From DATLWN01 sp963764315 (GTDB lineage Bacteria; Pseudomonadota; Zetaproteobacteria; Mariprofundales; Mariprofundaceae), in the NCBI GenBank assembly GCA_963764315.1, contig CAVXSB010000005.1, positions 6,497 to 70,496 on the forward strand: a DNA stretch of 64,000 bases, written 5' to 3'. Positions 36,972-53,447 of the stretch are shown piece by piece (the first letter of the stretch is position 1; each line of letters starts with the position of its first letter). The notes under the pieces are model-generated. The model was given only the letters and a program-made list of their open reading frames with translations. It had not been told where the DNA came from and did not search any database. The position numbers were made by a program, and so were the translations under genes.

Positions 36972-37490
36972 GTGAAACGGGAAGACAAGCAACGCGTTGT
37001 CGATGACCTCCACACTGCCTGGCTCGAAGCCAGTGCGGGCGTGGTCACGCAATATCGCGGGTTGACCGTCGCCGAAATGGGCGATCTTCGCCGTCGCCTT
37101 CGCCAGCATAATGTGTCGCTTCAGGTTGTGAAGAACACGCTGGCGCGCCGTGCCGCTGAGGGCACGGGGTTCAAGGCTGCGGAAGAGATGTTCAGCGGCC
37201 CGGTCGCCATTGCTTACGGCAACGACCCTGTGGGTATGGCCAAGGCCATCTCCGAATTCGCCAAGGACCATGAAAAGTTCGAGGTGAAGGGTGGTTTGCT
37301 CGAAGGCAAATTCATCGATCCGCAAGGTATCAAAGCGCTTGCCAGTCTGCCGCCGCGCGAGGTTCTGTTGGCCCAGGTTCTGGGCACCATGCAGGCCCCG
37401 CTCAGCGCATTCGTCCGCACCATGGCCGAGGTTCCTGCCTCGTTCGTGCGCACGGTGGCTGCAATCCGCGATCAAAAACAGGCCGCCTGA
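36972..37490 (+). CDS. rplJ: 50S ribosomal protein L10
   Basis: 172 residues from GTG 36972 (AGGGGG upstream). KREDKQRVVDDLHTAWLEAS and TVAEMGDLRRRLRQHNV are typical; the C-terminal helix anchors L7/L12 dimers. A GTG start may help lower translation relative to rplL. Confidence 0.97.
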   Translation: MKREDKQRVVDDLHTAWLEASAGVVTQYRGLTVAEMGDLRRRLRQHNVSLQVVKNTLARRAAEGTGFKAAEEMFSGPVAIAYGNDPVGMAKAISEFAKDHEKFEVKGGLLEGKFIDPQGIKALASLPPREVLLAQVLGTMQAPLSAFVRTMAEVPASFVRTVAAIRDQKQAA

Positions 37491-37526
37491 GACGGCCGTA
37501 CCAAACAAGCAATAGGAGCATAGACA

Positions 37527-37913
37527 ATGGCTAAGAATCTGACCAAAGACGAGCTGATCGAGGCGATCGGCAACATGACCGTGCTGGAGCTCTCCGAGCT
37601 CGTGTCCGCCATGGAAGAGAAGTTCGGCGTTTCCGCCGCCGCTCCGGTGGCCGCGGCCGCCGCTCCGGCTGCCGGCGGTGCCGCCGCTGCCGAGGAAGAG
37701 AAGACCGAATTCGACGTCGTGCTGGAAGCGGCCGGCGGCGAGAAGATCAAGGTCATCAAGGCGGTCCGCGAGATCACCGGCCTGGGTCTGAAGGAAGCCA
37801 AGGACCTGGTCGAGGGCGCGCCCAAGCCGGTCAAGGAAGGCATTTCCAAGGACGAGGCCGAAGAGCTGAAGAAGAAACTGGAAGAGGTCGGCGCACAGGT
37901 CGCTCTGAAGTAA
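37527..37913 (+). CDS. rplL: 50S ribosomal protein L7/L12
   Basis: 128 residues. The N-terminal dimer domain (LIEAIGNMTVLELSELVSAM) is joined by an Ala-rich hinge (AAAAPAAGGAAAAEE) to the factor-binding domain (IKVIKAVREITGLGLKEAKD). It recruits GTPases to the ribosome. Confidence 0.98.
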   Translation: MAKNLTKDELIEAIGNMTVLELSELVSAMEEKFGVSAAAPVAAAAAPAAGGAAAAEEEKTEFDVVLEAAGGEKIKVIKAVREITGLGLKEAKDLVEGAPKPVKEGISKDEAEELKKKLEEVGAQVALK

Positions 37914-37964
37914 TTGGGCGTAAGCCAAGTATTGTTGCATTCGCAATGATCAGCAGGGGTCAAC

Positions 37965-37999
37965 CCCCGGCGGCCTAGGCCGCCGGGGTTTGGCCTTTT
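37965..37999 (+). terminator. rplL-rpoB attenuator hairpin
   Basis: CCCCGGCGGCC (37965-37975) pairs perfectly with GGCCGCCGGGG (37978-37988), followed by TTTGGCCTTTT. E. coli has a partial terminator here that lowers rpoBC expression below ribosomal proteins. Confidence 0.75.
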
Positions 38000-38034
38000 C
38001 GCATCTCTGAATTCATAGGTCCGGGGTCAATCAC

Positions 38035-42129
<4,095 letters not shown>

Positions 42130-42139
42130 GGAGACAGCC

Positions 42140-46372
<4,233 letters not shown>

Positions 46373-46391
46373 GCCGCCGACGGAACCGGCA

Positions 46392-46419
46392 AGGGGCGCC
46401 TGCGGGCGCCCCTTTTTTT
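46392..46419 (+). terminator. Intrinsic terminator after rpoC
   Basis: AGGGGCGCC (46392-46400), loop TGCG, GGCGCCCCT (46405-46413), then a run of seven Ts. It lies 19 bases after the rpoC stop. Confidence 0.95.
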
Positions 46420-46449
46420 GTCTATGTTCAGGAAAGCAGGAGGTGAAGC

Positions 46450-47082
46450 ATGTTTAAAAGCACCATGTATGCGGCGGTGGCCATCGCCGCTTCGCTGGCA
46501 TTGACGGCATGCCAGCAGCAATCAAATCCAGCTCCAGAGGCACCCGCTGCCATGCAGTCGGCACCCGAAGCCCAGCCGGCGGCGCCCGCAGCGATGACCG
46601 CCAAGCCCGAGGCTCCGGCGCCCGCGCCGGAAGCGGCAGCACCGGCTGCCCCGGCCATGACGGCCAAACCGGCGGCTACGGCATCTGAGCCGGCACCGAA
46701 GCCGATGACTGCGAAGCCGGCGGCACCGGTTCCCGCGCCCAAGCCCGCAACCGCCGCAGCCATGACCGCGAAGCCGGCAGCGACGTCTCCGGCGATGAGT
46801 CTCTTCTCCACCACGAAATGCATGGCCTGCCATGCAATCGATCATGACAAGGTGGGGCCCGCCTGGAAGACGGTGGTCGAGAAATATGGCGATGAGGCTA
46901 CGCTGGCCAAGGATTTCGAGGCCGGCTTCAAGGAGCGCAGGGTGGCCAACTCCATCGCCAAGTGGAAATCCAAGGAAGGCCTGATGACTCCGCAGTTCAA
47001 CCATCTGATCAAGGGCCACGAGAAGGAAGCCGCGCATGCCCTGTTCATGACGGTGAAGCACGGTAAGTTCGGCAACTACTAA
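46450..47082 (+). CDS. Cytochrome c lipoprotein on an Ala/Pro-rich tether with MTAKP repeats
   Basis: 210 residues with AGGAGG before the ATG. A lipoprotein signal (SLALTACQQQ, Cys21) is followed by about 95 low-complexity residues rich in Ala and Pro, where the unit MTAKPxA recurs five times (AMTAKPEAP, AMTAKPAAT, PMTAKPAAP, AMTAKPAAT). One haem domain follows: KCMACHAIDHDKVGPAWKTV near residue 122 gives CxxCH, and the axial Met is probably in GLMTPQFNHL. The C-terminal half (HLIKGHEKEAAHALFM) is not like standard class I cytochromes. It should be membrane-anchored and periplasmic, acting as a mobile electron carrier on a tether. It sits alone after rpoC. Partner and redox role are unknown. 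Confidence 0.8.
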   Translation: MFKSTMYAAVAIAASLALTACQQQSNPAPEAPAAMQSAPEAQPAAPAAMTAKPEAPAPAPEAAAPAAPAMTAKPAATASEPAPKPMTAKPAAPVPAPKPATAAAMTAKPAATSPAMSLFSTTKCMACHAIDHDKVGPAWKTVVEKYGDEATLAKDFEAGFKERRVANSIAKWKSKEGLMTPQFNHLIKGHEKEAAHALFMTVKHGKFGNY

Positions 47083-47101
47083 GCCTGCCTGGGTAGAAGC
47101 G

Positions 47102-47130
47102 ATGAAGGGCGGCCCAGGGCCGCCCTTCAT
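47102..47130. terminator. Perfect 14-bp palindrome, terminator-like
   Basis: ATGAAGGGCGGCCC, a single A, and GGGCCGCCCTTCAT are perfect complements 20 bases after the cytochrome stop. There is no T-run, so it may be factor-assisted or an mRNA-stabilising hairpin. Confidence 0.55.
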
Positions 47131-47233
47131 GCTTGGCCTTGCCGTTTCCACCGCCTATTTTTTCAGTGGTTGCATGCATGGGGCACGGGTCTACATTCGC
47201 GGTGTGCACGGATATGTTCGGGCGGGGGGATGC

Positions 47234-47677
47234 ATGCGGATTTCCATGGCGATGCTGGCCGGCCTGATGCTGGCCGCTTGTTCGGCGCCGGCGCCGAAGA
47301 ACCTCGGCCTGCACGCGGGACGCCTGCTGCCCTGCCCTTCCTCGCCGAACTGCGTCTGCTCCCAGGATAGCGGCAAGGTGCATGGCATCGCGCCCTTCGC
47401 CTATCAAGGCAACCGTGCGCAGGTGATGGCCAGGCTGGCGCAGGCGATCACCGGTATGTACGGCGCCAGGATCGTGACGCAGACAGCCGATTACCTGCAT
47501 GCCGAGTACACGACACGCTGGCTGCGCTTCGTCGACGATGTCGAGTTCTACGCCCCGGCGGGAGCGCAGTTGATCCAGGTGCGTTCCGCCTCGCGCGTCG
47601 GCTATTCGGATTTCGGCGTCAATCGCAAGCGCGTTGAGGCCATACGCCGCCGTTTTCAGGCGGCAAAGGAGGAATGA
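47234..47677 (+). CDS. DUF1499 lipoprotein
   Basis: 147 residues from ATG 47234. The signal SMAMLAGLMLAACSAP ends in a lipidated cysteine. GRLLPCPSSPNCVCSQ is the DUF1499 signature, followed by TADYLHAEYTTRWLRFVDDV and SRVGYSDFGVNRKRVEAIR. Members are envelope proteins of unknown activity. A GGGGGG tract precedes the start. The stop overlaps the region of gloA, so both may share one transcript. Confidence 0.85.
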   Translation: MRISMAMLAGLMLAACSAPAPKNLGLHAGRLLPCPSSPNCVCSQDSGKVHGIAPFAYQGNRAQVMARLAQAITGMYGARIVTQTADYLHAEYTTRWLRFVDDVEFYAPAGAQLIQVRSASRVGYSDFGVNRKRVEAIRRRFQAAKEE

Positions 47678-47679
47678 CG

Positions 47680-48066
47680 ATGCGCATTCTGCACACGATG
47701 ATCCGGGTCGGGGACCTGGAGCGTTCTATCAGCTTCTACACCGAGGTGCTCGGCATGCAGCTGCTCAGGCGCAAGGACTATCCGGAGGGGCGGTTCACGC
47801 TGGCCTTCGTCGGCTACGGGCCGGAGTCCGAGGAGGCGGTGATCGAGCTGACCCACAACTGGGACACGGCATCCTACGCGCTCGGCGACGGCTTCGGGCA
47901 TGTCGCCATCGCCGTCGACGACATCCACGGGGCCTGCGATCGCATCCGCACGCAGGGTGGCGTGATCACTCGCGAGCCCGGGCCGATGAAGCACGGCAGC
48001 ACCGTCATCGCCTTCGTGCGAGACCCGGACGGCTACGCCATCGAGTTGATCGAAACCCGGTCCTGA
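47680..48066 (+). CDS. gloA: Lactoylglutathione lyase (glyoxalase I)
   Basis: 128 residues from ATG 47680, preferred over 47674 because GGAGGA then sits 6 bases upstream and the start (MRILHTMIRVGDLERSI) matches E. coli GloA. Metal ligands fit His5, Glu near residue 56 (AVIELTHNW), His near 74 (GFGHVAIAV) and Glu near 122 (YAIELIE). It isomerises the methylglyoxal-glutathione adduct. It ends 10 bases from the convergent LysR gene. Confidence 0.95.
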   Translation: MRILHTMIRVGDLERSISFYTEVLGMQLLRRKDYPEGRFTLAFVGYGPESEEAVIELTHNWDTASYALGDGFGHVAIAVDDIHGACDRIRTQGGVITREPGPMKHGSTVIAFVRDPDGYAIELIETRS

Positions 48067-48076
48067 CGCCGCCGCG

Positions 48077-48985
48077 TCAGCGACCGCCCAGGTTCGCGGC
48101 CGAGTCGAACAGGAATTGCCGGAATGCCGCCGCAGCCGGGCTCAGGCGCCTGCTTGTGGGATGGGCGATACACCATTTCCGACGCAGCGGAAGGCCCTGC
48201 ACGTCGAGGCGCACCAGCGCGCCGGCGGCCAGCTCCGCCTGCACGGACATCTCCGACAGCAGGGTGACGCCCAGGCCGCTGGCCACGCTCTGCTTGACCG
48301 CCTCGTTGCTGCCCAGCTCCATGCGCGTGCGTGGCATGATGCCGCGCTCGTCGAAGAAGGACTCGGCCGCAAGCCGGGTGCCGGATCCCTGCTCGCGCAG
48401 GATGAAGGGCAGGCCGTCGAGCCGTACGGGCGCGATATCGGCCTCGCCCGCCAGCGGGTGATCCGGGGAGGTCACCATGATCAGGCGGTTCTCCGCGAAC
48501 GGTTCGGCGGCTGCGCGCGAGCGCTCCGGCGGCCGCCCCAGGATGTACAGATCGTCGCGGTTGGCGGCCAGGCGCTCGAGCAGCTGTTCGCGATTACCCA
48601 CGAACAACGAGATCTCGATGTTCGGGTGCTCGCGGCTGAAGGCACCGAGCAGGCGCGGGCCGAAATATTTGGCGGTGGTGACGATGGCCAGACGCAGGCT
48701 GCCTTGCGGGCCGTGCAAGGCGTCGAGTTCCAGCACCGTCTGCTCCAGACGATCGAGCACATCGCGGCAGGTCCGGCTCAGCACCTTGCCAACGGCCGTC
48801 AGCTGCAGCTCCTTGCCGACCATCTCGTAAAGCGGATGGCCGAGCGAGTTCGCCAGCTTCCGGCACTGGATCGATACCGCGGAAGGGCTCAGCTCGAGGT
48901 CGGCCGCAGCGCGGGTGACGCTGCGGTGGCGGGCCAGGGCATCGAAGACGCGCAGCTGGTGCAGCGTGGCATGGCGGAGAGGCAT
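48077..48985 (-). CDS. LysR-family transcriptional regulator, CbbR-like
   Basis: 302 residues from ATG 48985 (AAAGGA 7 bases upstream); a start at 49012 is less likely. The N-terminal winged helix-turn-helix is HATLHQLRVFDALARHRSVT and RAAADLELSPSAVSIQ. The effector domain ends with GSNEAVKQSVASGLGVTLLS, as in CbbR, the regulator of carbon fixation operons, and in CysB-like relatives. No cbb or other autotrophy genes lie in the window, so the target is unknown. It lies downstream of ilvB on the same strand, 101 bases apart. Confidence 0.85.
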   Translation of the reverse strand: MPLRHATLHQLRVFDALARHRSVTRAAADLELSPSAVSIQCRKLANSLGHPLYEMVGKELQLTAVGKVLSRTCRDVLDRLEQTVLELDALHGPQGSLRLAIVTTAKYFGPRLLGAFSREHPNIEISLFVGNREQLLERLAANRDDLYILGRPPERSRAAAEPFAENRLIMVTSPDHPLAGEADIAPVRLDGLPFILREQGSGTRLAAESFFDERGIMPRTRMELGSNEAVKQSVASGLGVTLLSEMSVQAELAAGALVRLDVQGLPLRRKWCIAHPTSRRLSPAAAAFRQFLFDSAANLGGR

Positions 48986-49085
48986 AAACGATCCTTTAAC
49001 CATTCGTTTCAATGCTTAAGCCCGAATTAAACCCATGTCGTTTGCATCCTGCAACGCCAACGATGCGCCCTGCCGGCGGTCGTCG

Positions 49086-50807
49086 TCAGGCACCGAGCAT
49101 CTGCGTGTTGGCGGCCCCCGGCGGCACCATCGGGTACACCCGCGCAGCCCGGTCAATGCCGGCATGGATCAGGCAGGGTCCCGGTGCGCTCAGCAGTCGG
49201 CTCAGCGTCTTGCGCGGATCTTCGACTGCATCCAGATCCACCGCCTGCAGGCCGAAGCCGCGGGCGATGGCCGTGAAGTCGGGCGACGCCGTATACCGCG
49301 AGGCATAGACGCGTTCACCGTAGAACAGCTCCTGCTGTTGCTGCACCAGCCCCAGCGAGGCGTTGTCCATGAGCACGATCTTCACGTTGGCGCCGGTCTC
49401 CGCCAGCGTCGCCAGCTCCTGCATATTCATCAGGATGCTGCCGTCACCGGTGAAGCAGACCACGGTGCTGCCGGGCTCGGCCATGGCGGCGCCGATGGCC
49501 GCCGGGATGCCGAAGCCCATCGTGCCCAGTCCGCCGGAGGTCAGCCAGCGTCGCGGCTTGGCGAAGGGGTAGGCCTGGGCCACCCACATCTGGTGCTGGC
49601 CGACATCGGTGGCGATGATGGCATCCCCGTGCAGGCAGTCCGCGACCGCCCGCACCAGGCCGTAATGGCTGCGGGCATCGTCGATGCCCGGCAACTGGGG
49701 TGGATGGCGGCGGCGCAGCGCCTCGACCCGATCACGCCAGTCCCGGCGCCCGTTCGGTGACACCTGCGGCAGCAGGGCCGCCAGCACCCTGGCCGCATCG
49801 CCGCGGATGGCGACATGCGGGGTCCTCAGCTTGCCCAGCTCGGCGGCGTCGATATCAATGTGGATGACCGCAGCCCCAGGGCAGAACGACTCCAGCCTGC
49901 CCGTCGCCCGATCGTCGAAGCGGGCACCGACGGCGATCAGCAGGTCGCAGGCATCCAGCACCATATTGGTATGGCGGGCGCCGTGCATGCCTAGCATGCC
50001 GAGGCTCAGCGGGTGGCCTTCCGGCATGGTGCCCAGCGCCATCAGCGTCATCGTCGTCGGCAATCCCGCCTTCTCGGCCAGGGCCCTGGCCAGGCGATCG
50101 GCACCGGCATGATTGATGCCGCCACCCAGGTAGAGCACCGGTGCTTTCGACGTGTCGATCATGGCCGCAGCCCTGGCGATCGCGTCCGCATCGGATGCCG
50201 CTGGCGGTTCGGGGAGCCCTGGCTCCGGCCAGTGCGTCACCGCCAGTATCTCGGACTGCACATCCTTCGGGATGTCGATCAGCACCGGCCCCGGCCTTCC
50301 CGAGGCGGCGATGCGGAAGGCGGCAGGGATGATCTCCAGCAGCTCGCACGCCCTACGTGCCTGGAAGCTGTGCTTCGTAATGGTGTGCGACAGGCCGAGG
50401 GTATCGACCTCCTGGAAGGCGTCGGTGCCGATCAGATCCTGCGGCACCTGGCCGGTGATGGCGACCAGCGGCACCGAGTCGAGCTTGGCGTCGGCGATCG
50501 CCGTCAGCAGATTCGTCGCCCCGGGTCCGGACGAGGCCAGGCAGACTGCCGGCCGACCGCTGGTGCGCGCCATGCCCTGGGCGATGAAGCCGGCGCCCTG
50601 TTCGTGGCGGGCCAGCAGATGCCGGATGCTGCCGGACTGCGCCAGCGCATCGTACAGGGGCAGAATAGCGCCGCCGGGGATGCCGGCGACCGTATCGATG
50701 CCCTGGCGCTCCAGCAGGCGAACGACGATTCCGGCCCCGGACAGGATTTCCGTGTGCGTATCCGGCGGGGCATGGGCCGGCGGGGCGGTTTCTTCGATGG
50801 TGGACAT
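49086..50807 (-). CDS. ilvB: Acetolactate synthase, large subunit (IlvB type)
   Basis: 573 residues from ATG 50807 behind GAGGAGAG. The N-terminal ThDP domain has VAGIPGGAILPLYDAL and the catalytic-glutamate region LLARHEQGAGFIAQGMA. LDSVPLVAITGQVPQDLIG and GTDAFQEVDTLGLS follow. The C-terminal ThDP motif is FTGDGSILMNMQELATLA. It condenses pyruvate (or 2-ketobutyrate) for valine, leucine and isoleucine. No small regulatory subunit gene is adjacent, which is unusual. The leader upstream encodes a Val/Leu-rich peptide with a terminator, as in E. coli ilvB (ivbL). Confidence 0.95.
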   Translation of the reverse strand: MSTIEETAPPAHAPPDTHTEILSGAGIVVRLLERQGIDTVAGIPGGAILPLYDALAQSGSIRHLLARHEQGAGFIAQGMARTSGRPAVCLASSGPGATNLLTAIADAKLDSVPLVAITGQVPQDLIGTDAFQEVDTLGLSHTITKHSFQARRACELLEIIPAAFRIAASGRPGPVLIDIPKDVQSEILAVTHWPEPGLPEPPAASDADAIARAAAMIDTSKAPVLYLGGGINHAGADRLARALAEKAGLPTTMTLMALGTMPEGHPLSLGMLGMHGARHTNMVLDACDLLIAVGARFDDRATGRLESFCPGAAVIHIDIDAAELGKLRTPHVAIRGDAARVLAALLPQVSPNGRRDWRDRVEALRRRHPPQLPGIDDARSHYGLVRAVADCLHGDAIIATDVGQHQMWVAQAYPFAKPRRWLTSGGLGTMGFGIPAAIGAAMAEPGSTVVCFTGDGSILMNMQELATLAETGANVKIVLMDNASLGLVQQQQELFYGERVYASRYTASPDFTAIARGFGLQAVDLDAVEDPRKTLSRLLSAPGPCLIHAGIDRAARVYPMVPPGAANTQMLGA

Positions 50808-50857
50808 GGTTCTCTCCTCGTGGATTCCGCGGGCTTGCAGATCGACGGGAGAGCCAT

Positions 50858-50893
50858 AAAAAAACCCCCGCCGGGCTGGCGCGCCGGCGGGGG
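50858..50893 (-). terminator. Attenuator terminator of ilvB
   Basis: On the minus strand CCCCCGCCGG and CCGGCGGGGG (50884-50893 and 50865-50874) form a 10-bp stem followed by seven Ts. It lies between the leader peptide and ilvB, about 50 bases before the start. Confidence 0.9.
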
Positions 50894-50917
50894 TTTGCAA
50901 TCGGTGTTCGTGACTAA

Positions 50918-50977
50918 CTAGCGATTGATTCCGGCCCGCGGCGCGTGATGTACGACGACGAGTACGGATACGAGCAT
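50918..50977 (-). CDS. ivbL: ilvB leader peptide (Val/Leu-rich attenuation peptide)
   Basis: The frame from ATG 50977 gives a 19-residue peptide beginning MLVSVLVVVHHAPR, with seven Val or Leu in the first eight codons after Met/Ser and a TAG stop. GAGGG lies 3-5 bases upstream. It is followed by a terminator and ilvB. Low valyl- or leucyl-tRNA would stall the ribosome and prevent terminator formation, as shown for ivbL in E. coli. A longer frame from ATG 51034 exists, but that start falls at the transcription start. Confidence 0.85.
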   Translation of the reverse strand: MLVSVLVVVHHAPRAGINR

Positions 50978-51040
50978 GCGGCCCTCGGTGCTCGACGGGG
51001 CCTGCATCATCGCTGCGGCGGGCATGTGCTTCATGCCCGC

Positions 51041-51070
51041 ACTATAGCCAGGCCGAATGCGGGAAATCAA
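51041..51070 (-). promoter_or_regulatory. Promoter of the ilvB leader transcript
   Basis: On the minus strand TTGATT (51070-51065), an 18-base spacer, then TATAGT (51046-51041). Transcription should begin near 51034, leaving about 57 bases before the leader peptide ATG. Confidence 0.7.
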
Positions 51071-51095
51071 CAAGGTATATCGGGGTCCGCCGGGA

Positions 51096-51947
51096 TCAGG
51101 CCGTGGCCCGATGATGGATGACGGTGCGGTTGCGTCCGGATTGCTTGGCCTCATACAGCGCTTCGTCGGCACATTTGATCAGTTGCGCGCCCGATGACAT
51201 TTCCGCTGAAAGCTCGGCCACGCCGACGCTGACGGTGATGCGCAGGGTCTGTTGATCCTGTCCTGCCGTGGCCAGCCTCAGCTCATGCGATTCGATGCGA
51301 TCGCGTATGCGTTCGGCCAGTTTCCCGGCGGCGGGAATCCCGGTATTGGGGGAAATGACGACGAACTCCTCGCCACCGTAACGTGCGGCGACATCCGCTT
51401 CGCGGATGCTGTCCAGGATCAGGCCACTGATGAACTGCAGCGCCAGGTCTCCGGCCTGGTGGCCGTATGTATCGTTAAGGCGTTTGAAATGATCGATATC
51501 GAGCATCAATACGGACAAGGGGTGGTGGTAGCGGCGGGCGCTGGCATATTCGGCGGAGATTCTCTGGTCCAGGTAGCGGCGGTTGTACAGGCCGGTCAGG
51601 GCATCGGTGACATTCTCGTGTTCCAGCAGTGCCACACGGCGCAGGTCCAGAACGGTCTGAAGGGCCAGGGATGAAACCGCCAATACGAACAGGGAACCGA
51701 AGAAGAGAATGGCGATAATGATCAGATCGTGCCAGTGCTCGTGACGGTTCCAGAACACGGCGGCGTAGGCCAGATAGGCGGCGATGAAAAAAACGATATA
51801 GATGTTCAGCATGCGCCAGCGGAAGGAAACGGCGCTGCTGTCCAGCTCCCGGCCGAGGCTCCGGATACGGATGAAGGCGGTCAGCAGCAAGAGCGGACCG
51901 ATTAACGCCAGGGCGTCGCCGATGATCTTAATCAACATGGATGGCAT
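51096..51947 (-). CDS. Membrane diguanylate cyclase (GGDEF)
   Basis: 283 residues. Three N-terminal helices (IIGDALALIGPLLLLTAFI; NIYIVFFIAAYLAYAAVFW; IIAILFFGSLFVLAVSSLAL) lead into a full GGDEF domain. The active site is YGGEEFVV, and LTGLYNRRYLDQR is the start of the cyclase fold. The inhibitory I-site RxxD is kept as READ, five residues ahead of the motif. It makes c-di-GMP. No sensory domain other than the helices is present, so its signal is probably membrane-derived. It is the last gene before the ilvB promoter. There is no clear ribosome site. Confidence 0.93.
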   Translation of the reverse strand: MPSMLIKIIGDALALIGPLLLLTAFIRIRSLGRELDSSAVSFRWRMLNIYIVFFIAAYLAYAAVFWNRHEHWHDLIIIAILFFGSLFVLAVSSLALQTVLDLRRVALLEHENVTDALTGLYNRRYLDQRISAEYASARRYHHPLSVLMLDIDHFKRLNDTYGHQAGDLALQFISGLILDSIREADVAARYGGEEFVVISPNTGIPAAGKLAERIRDRIESHELRLATAGQDQQTLRITVSVGVAELSAEMSSGAQLIKCADEALYEAKQSGRNRTVIHHRATA

Positions 51948-52033
51948 GTCGCCATGGGTTCAAGCGGTGTCTCCCGGGCCGAACGCGGGGCCATAGGCAG
52001 CATAGCACAAGCGGCCGCCGGAGCCCGGAAGCA

Positions 52034-52246
52034 TCAGTAGTGCGGCGGCGGGGTCTCCTCGTCCGGGCGCCGGATCTGGCCGCCATCGGCCTGCTGTTGG
52101 CGCAGGCCGTGCAGGCCTGCCTCGAGGCGATCGATCTGGCGCTGTTGCGTCGTCACCACCTCGTTCAGCTGCTCGATGGTGTGGTCCTGGTAGGAAAGGC
52201 GCGTCTCCAGCTCGGTGATGCGTTGTTCCAGCGTCTCGATATTCAT
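52034..52246 (-). CDS. slyX: SlyX family coiled-coil protein
   Basis: 70 residues from ATG 52246 (GGAG 8 bases upstream; the ATGA overlap with srkA supports it). NIETLEQRITELETRLSYQD and TIEQLNEVVTTQQRQID are heptad repeats. The C-terminus ends in a PPPHY tail typical of SlyX. Function unknown. Confidence 0.88.
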   Translation of the reverse strand: MNIETLEQRITELETRLSYQDHTIEQLNEVVTTQQRQIDRLEAGLHGLRQQQADGGQIRRPDEETPPPHY

Positions 52247-53253
52247 GGGCTCCACTCCAATGAGGGTTCATTCAGCAGGGCGGCCTGCTCCTTCAGCGCC
52301 AGGATGTGCTCCTGCCAGTAATGCTGCGTGTTGAACCAGGGGAAGGCGCGGCGGAAGGCCGGGTCGTCCCAGCGCCGGCCCAGCCAGGCGGCGTAGTGCA
52401 TGATGCGCAGCGTGCGCAGGGGCTCGATCAGTGCCAGCTCGCGCGTGTCGAAATCATAGAATCGCGTGTAGCCGGTCAATAACTCGCCCAGGTGCTGCTC
52501 CATCTGTAAGCGCTCGCCGGTGACGAACATCCACACATCCTGCACCGCCGGGCCCATGCGTGCGTCGTCGAAATCGACGATGTGAGGTCCGTCATCGGTC
52601 CACAGGATATTGCCCGGATGGCAGTCGCCATGCAGGCGCAATATCTCCACATCCCCGGCCTCATCCATGCGATCCTCGACGGCATCGAGGACATCCTCGG
52701 CCAGCCGTTCGTAGTTGGAGGCGAGTTCCGGCGGCAGGAAATCGTGGTCGAGCAGGTAGGTGTAGGAATCGTCGCCGAATTGCTCGACGGAGAGCGTCGG
52801 CCGGTGCGCGAAGTCGCGCTGGGCGCCGCAGGCGTGGATGCGTCCGAGGAAGCGGCCGAACTGTTCCAGTTGGGCTGCATCCTCCAAATCCGGGGCACGC
52901 CCCCCCTTCAAGGGGTACAGGGCGAAGCGGAATGGGCCGGCACGGTGCAAGGTCGCGCCGGCATCGCGCAGCGGCGGCACCACCGGGATATCCAGCTCCG
53001 CGAGTTCCAGCGTGAAGTCGTGCTCCTCGAGGATGGCCTCGTCCGACCAGCGTTCCGGGCGGTAGAACTTGGCGACGACGGGTGCGGCATCCTCGAGCCC
53101 GATGCGGTAGACGCGGTTCTCGTAGCTGTTCAGTTCCAGCACGGCGCCGGTGCAGCGCCGGCCGGTGGATTCCACGGCATCGAGCATGGCCGCCGGATCC
53201 AGGGCATGGAAGGCATGCGTGGCCGACGAAGGATCAGCAGATATGTCGTTCAT
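52243..53253 (-). CDS. srkA: Stress response kinase SrkA (YihE/RdoA)
   Basis: 336 residues of the aminoglycoside-phosphotransferase-like fold. The ATP lysine is in APVVAKFYRP, the catalytic loop is LRLHGDCHPGNILW and the metal Asp is in HIVDFDDARMGP. In E. coli SrkA counters MazF-linked death under stress. It overlaps slyX by 4 bases (ATGA). Confidence 0.93.
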   Translation of the reverse strand: MNDISADPSSATHAFHALDPAAMLDAVESTGRRCTGAVLELNSYENRVYRIGLEDAAPVVAKFYRPERWSDEAILEEHDFTLELAELDIPVVPPLRDAGATLHRAGPFRFALYPLKGGRAPDLEDAAQLEQFGRFLGRIHACGAQRDFAHRPTLSVEQFGDDSYTYLLDHDFLPPELASNYERLAEDVLDAVEDRMDEAGDVEILRLHGDCHPGNILWTDDGPHIVDFDDARMGPAVQDVWMFVTGERLQMEQHLGELLTGYTRFYDFDTRELALIEPLRTLRIMHYAAWLGRRWDDPAFRRAFPWFNTQHYWQEHILALKEQAALLNEPSLEWSP

Positions 53254-53447
53254 GCGGCAGGCTAGCGGGAGACTACAGGGATTGGGTTTTCCTGCTTCGC
53301 GGATGTTGGCGGCCAGATCTTATTGTTCATCTTCAAACTCATGCCGATATGCTGCGCCTGCGGGGCAGATCAGGCAATGCGCCCGAGGGAAACATGGTGC
53401 TGTTGGCGTGCTGAAAACTACACGGACGTGGTTTTTCGGAGCTTCCC

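Noticed and set aside
46600..46800. CRISPR-like or tandem DNA repeat in the cytochrome gene
   Set aside because: The periodicity is in the protein (MTAKP units) with varied codons and spacing; there are no uniform repeats and spacers.
50918..51034. Longer ilvB leader peptide starting at ATG 51034
   Set aside because: That ATG sits at the expected transcription start with no room for a ribosome site; ATG 50977 has GAGGG upstream and leads directly into the Val/Leu run.
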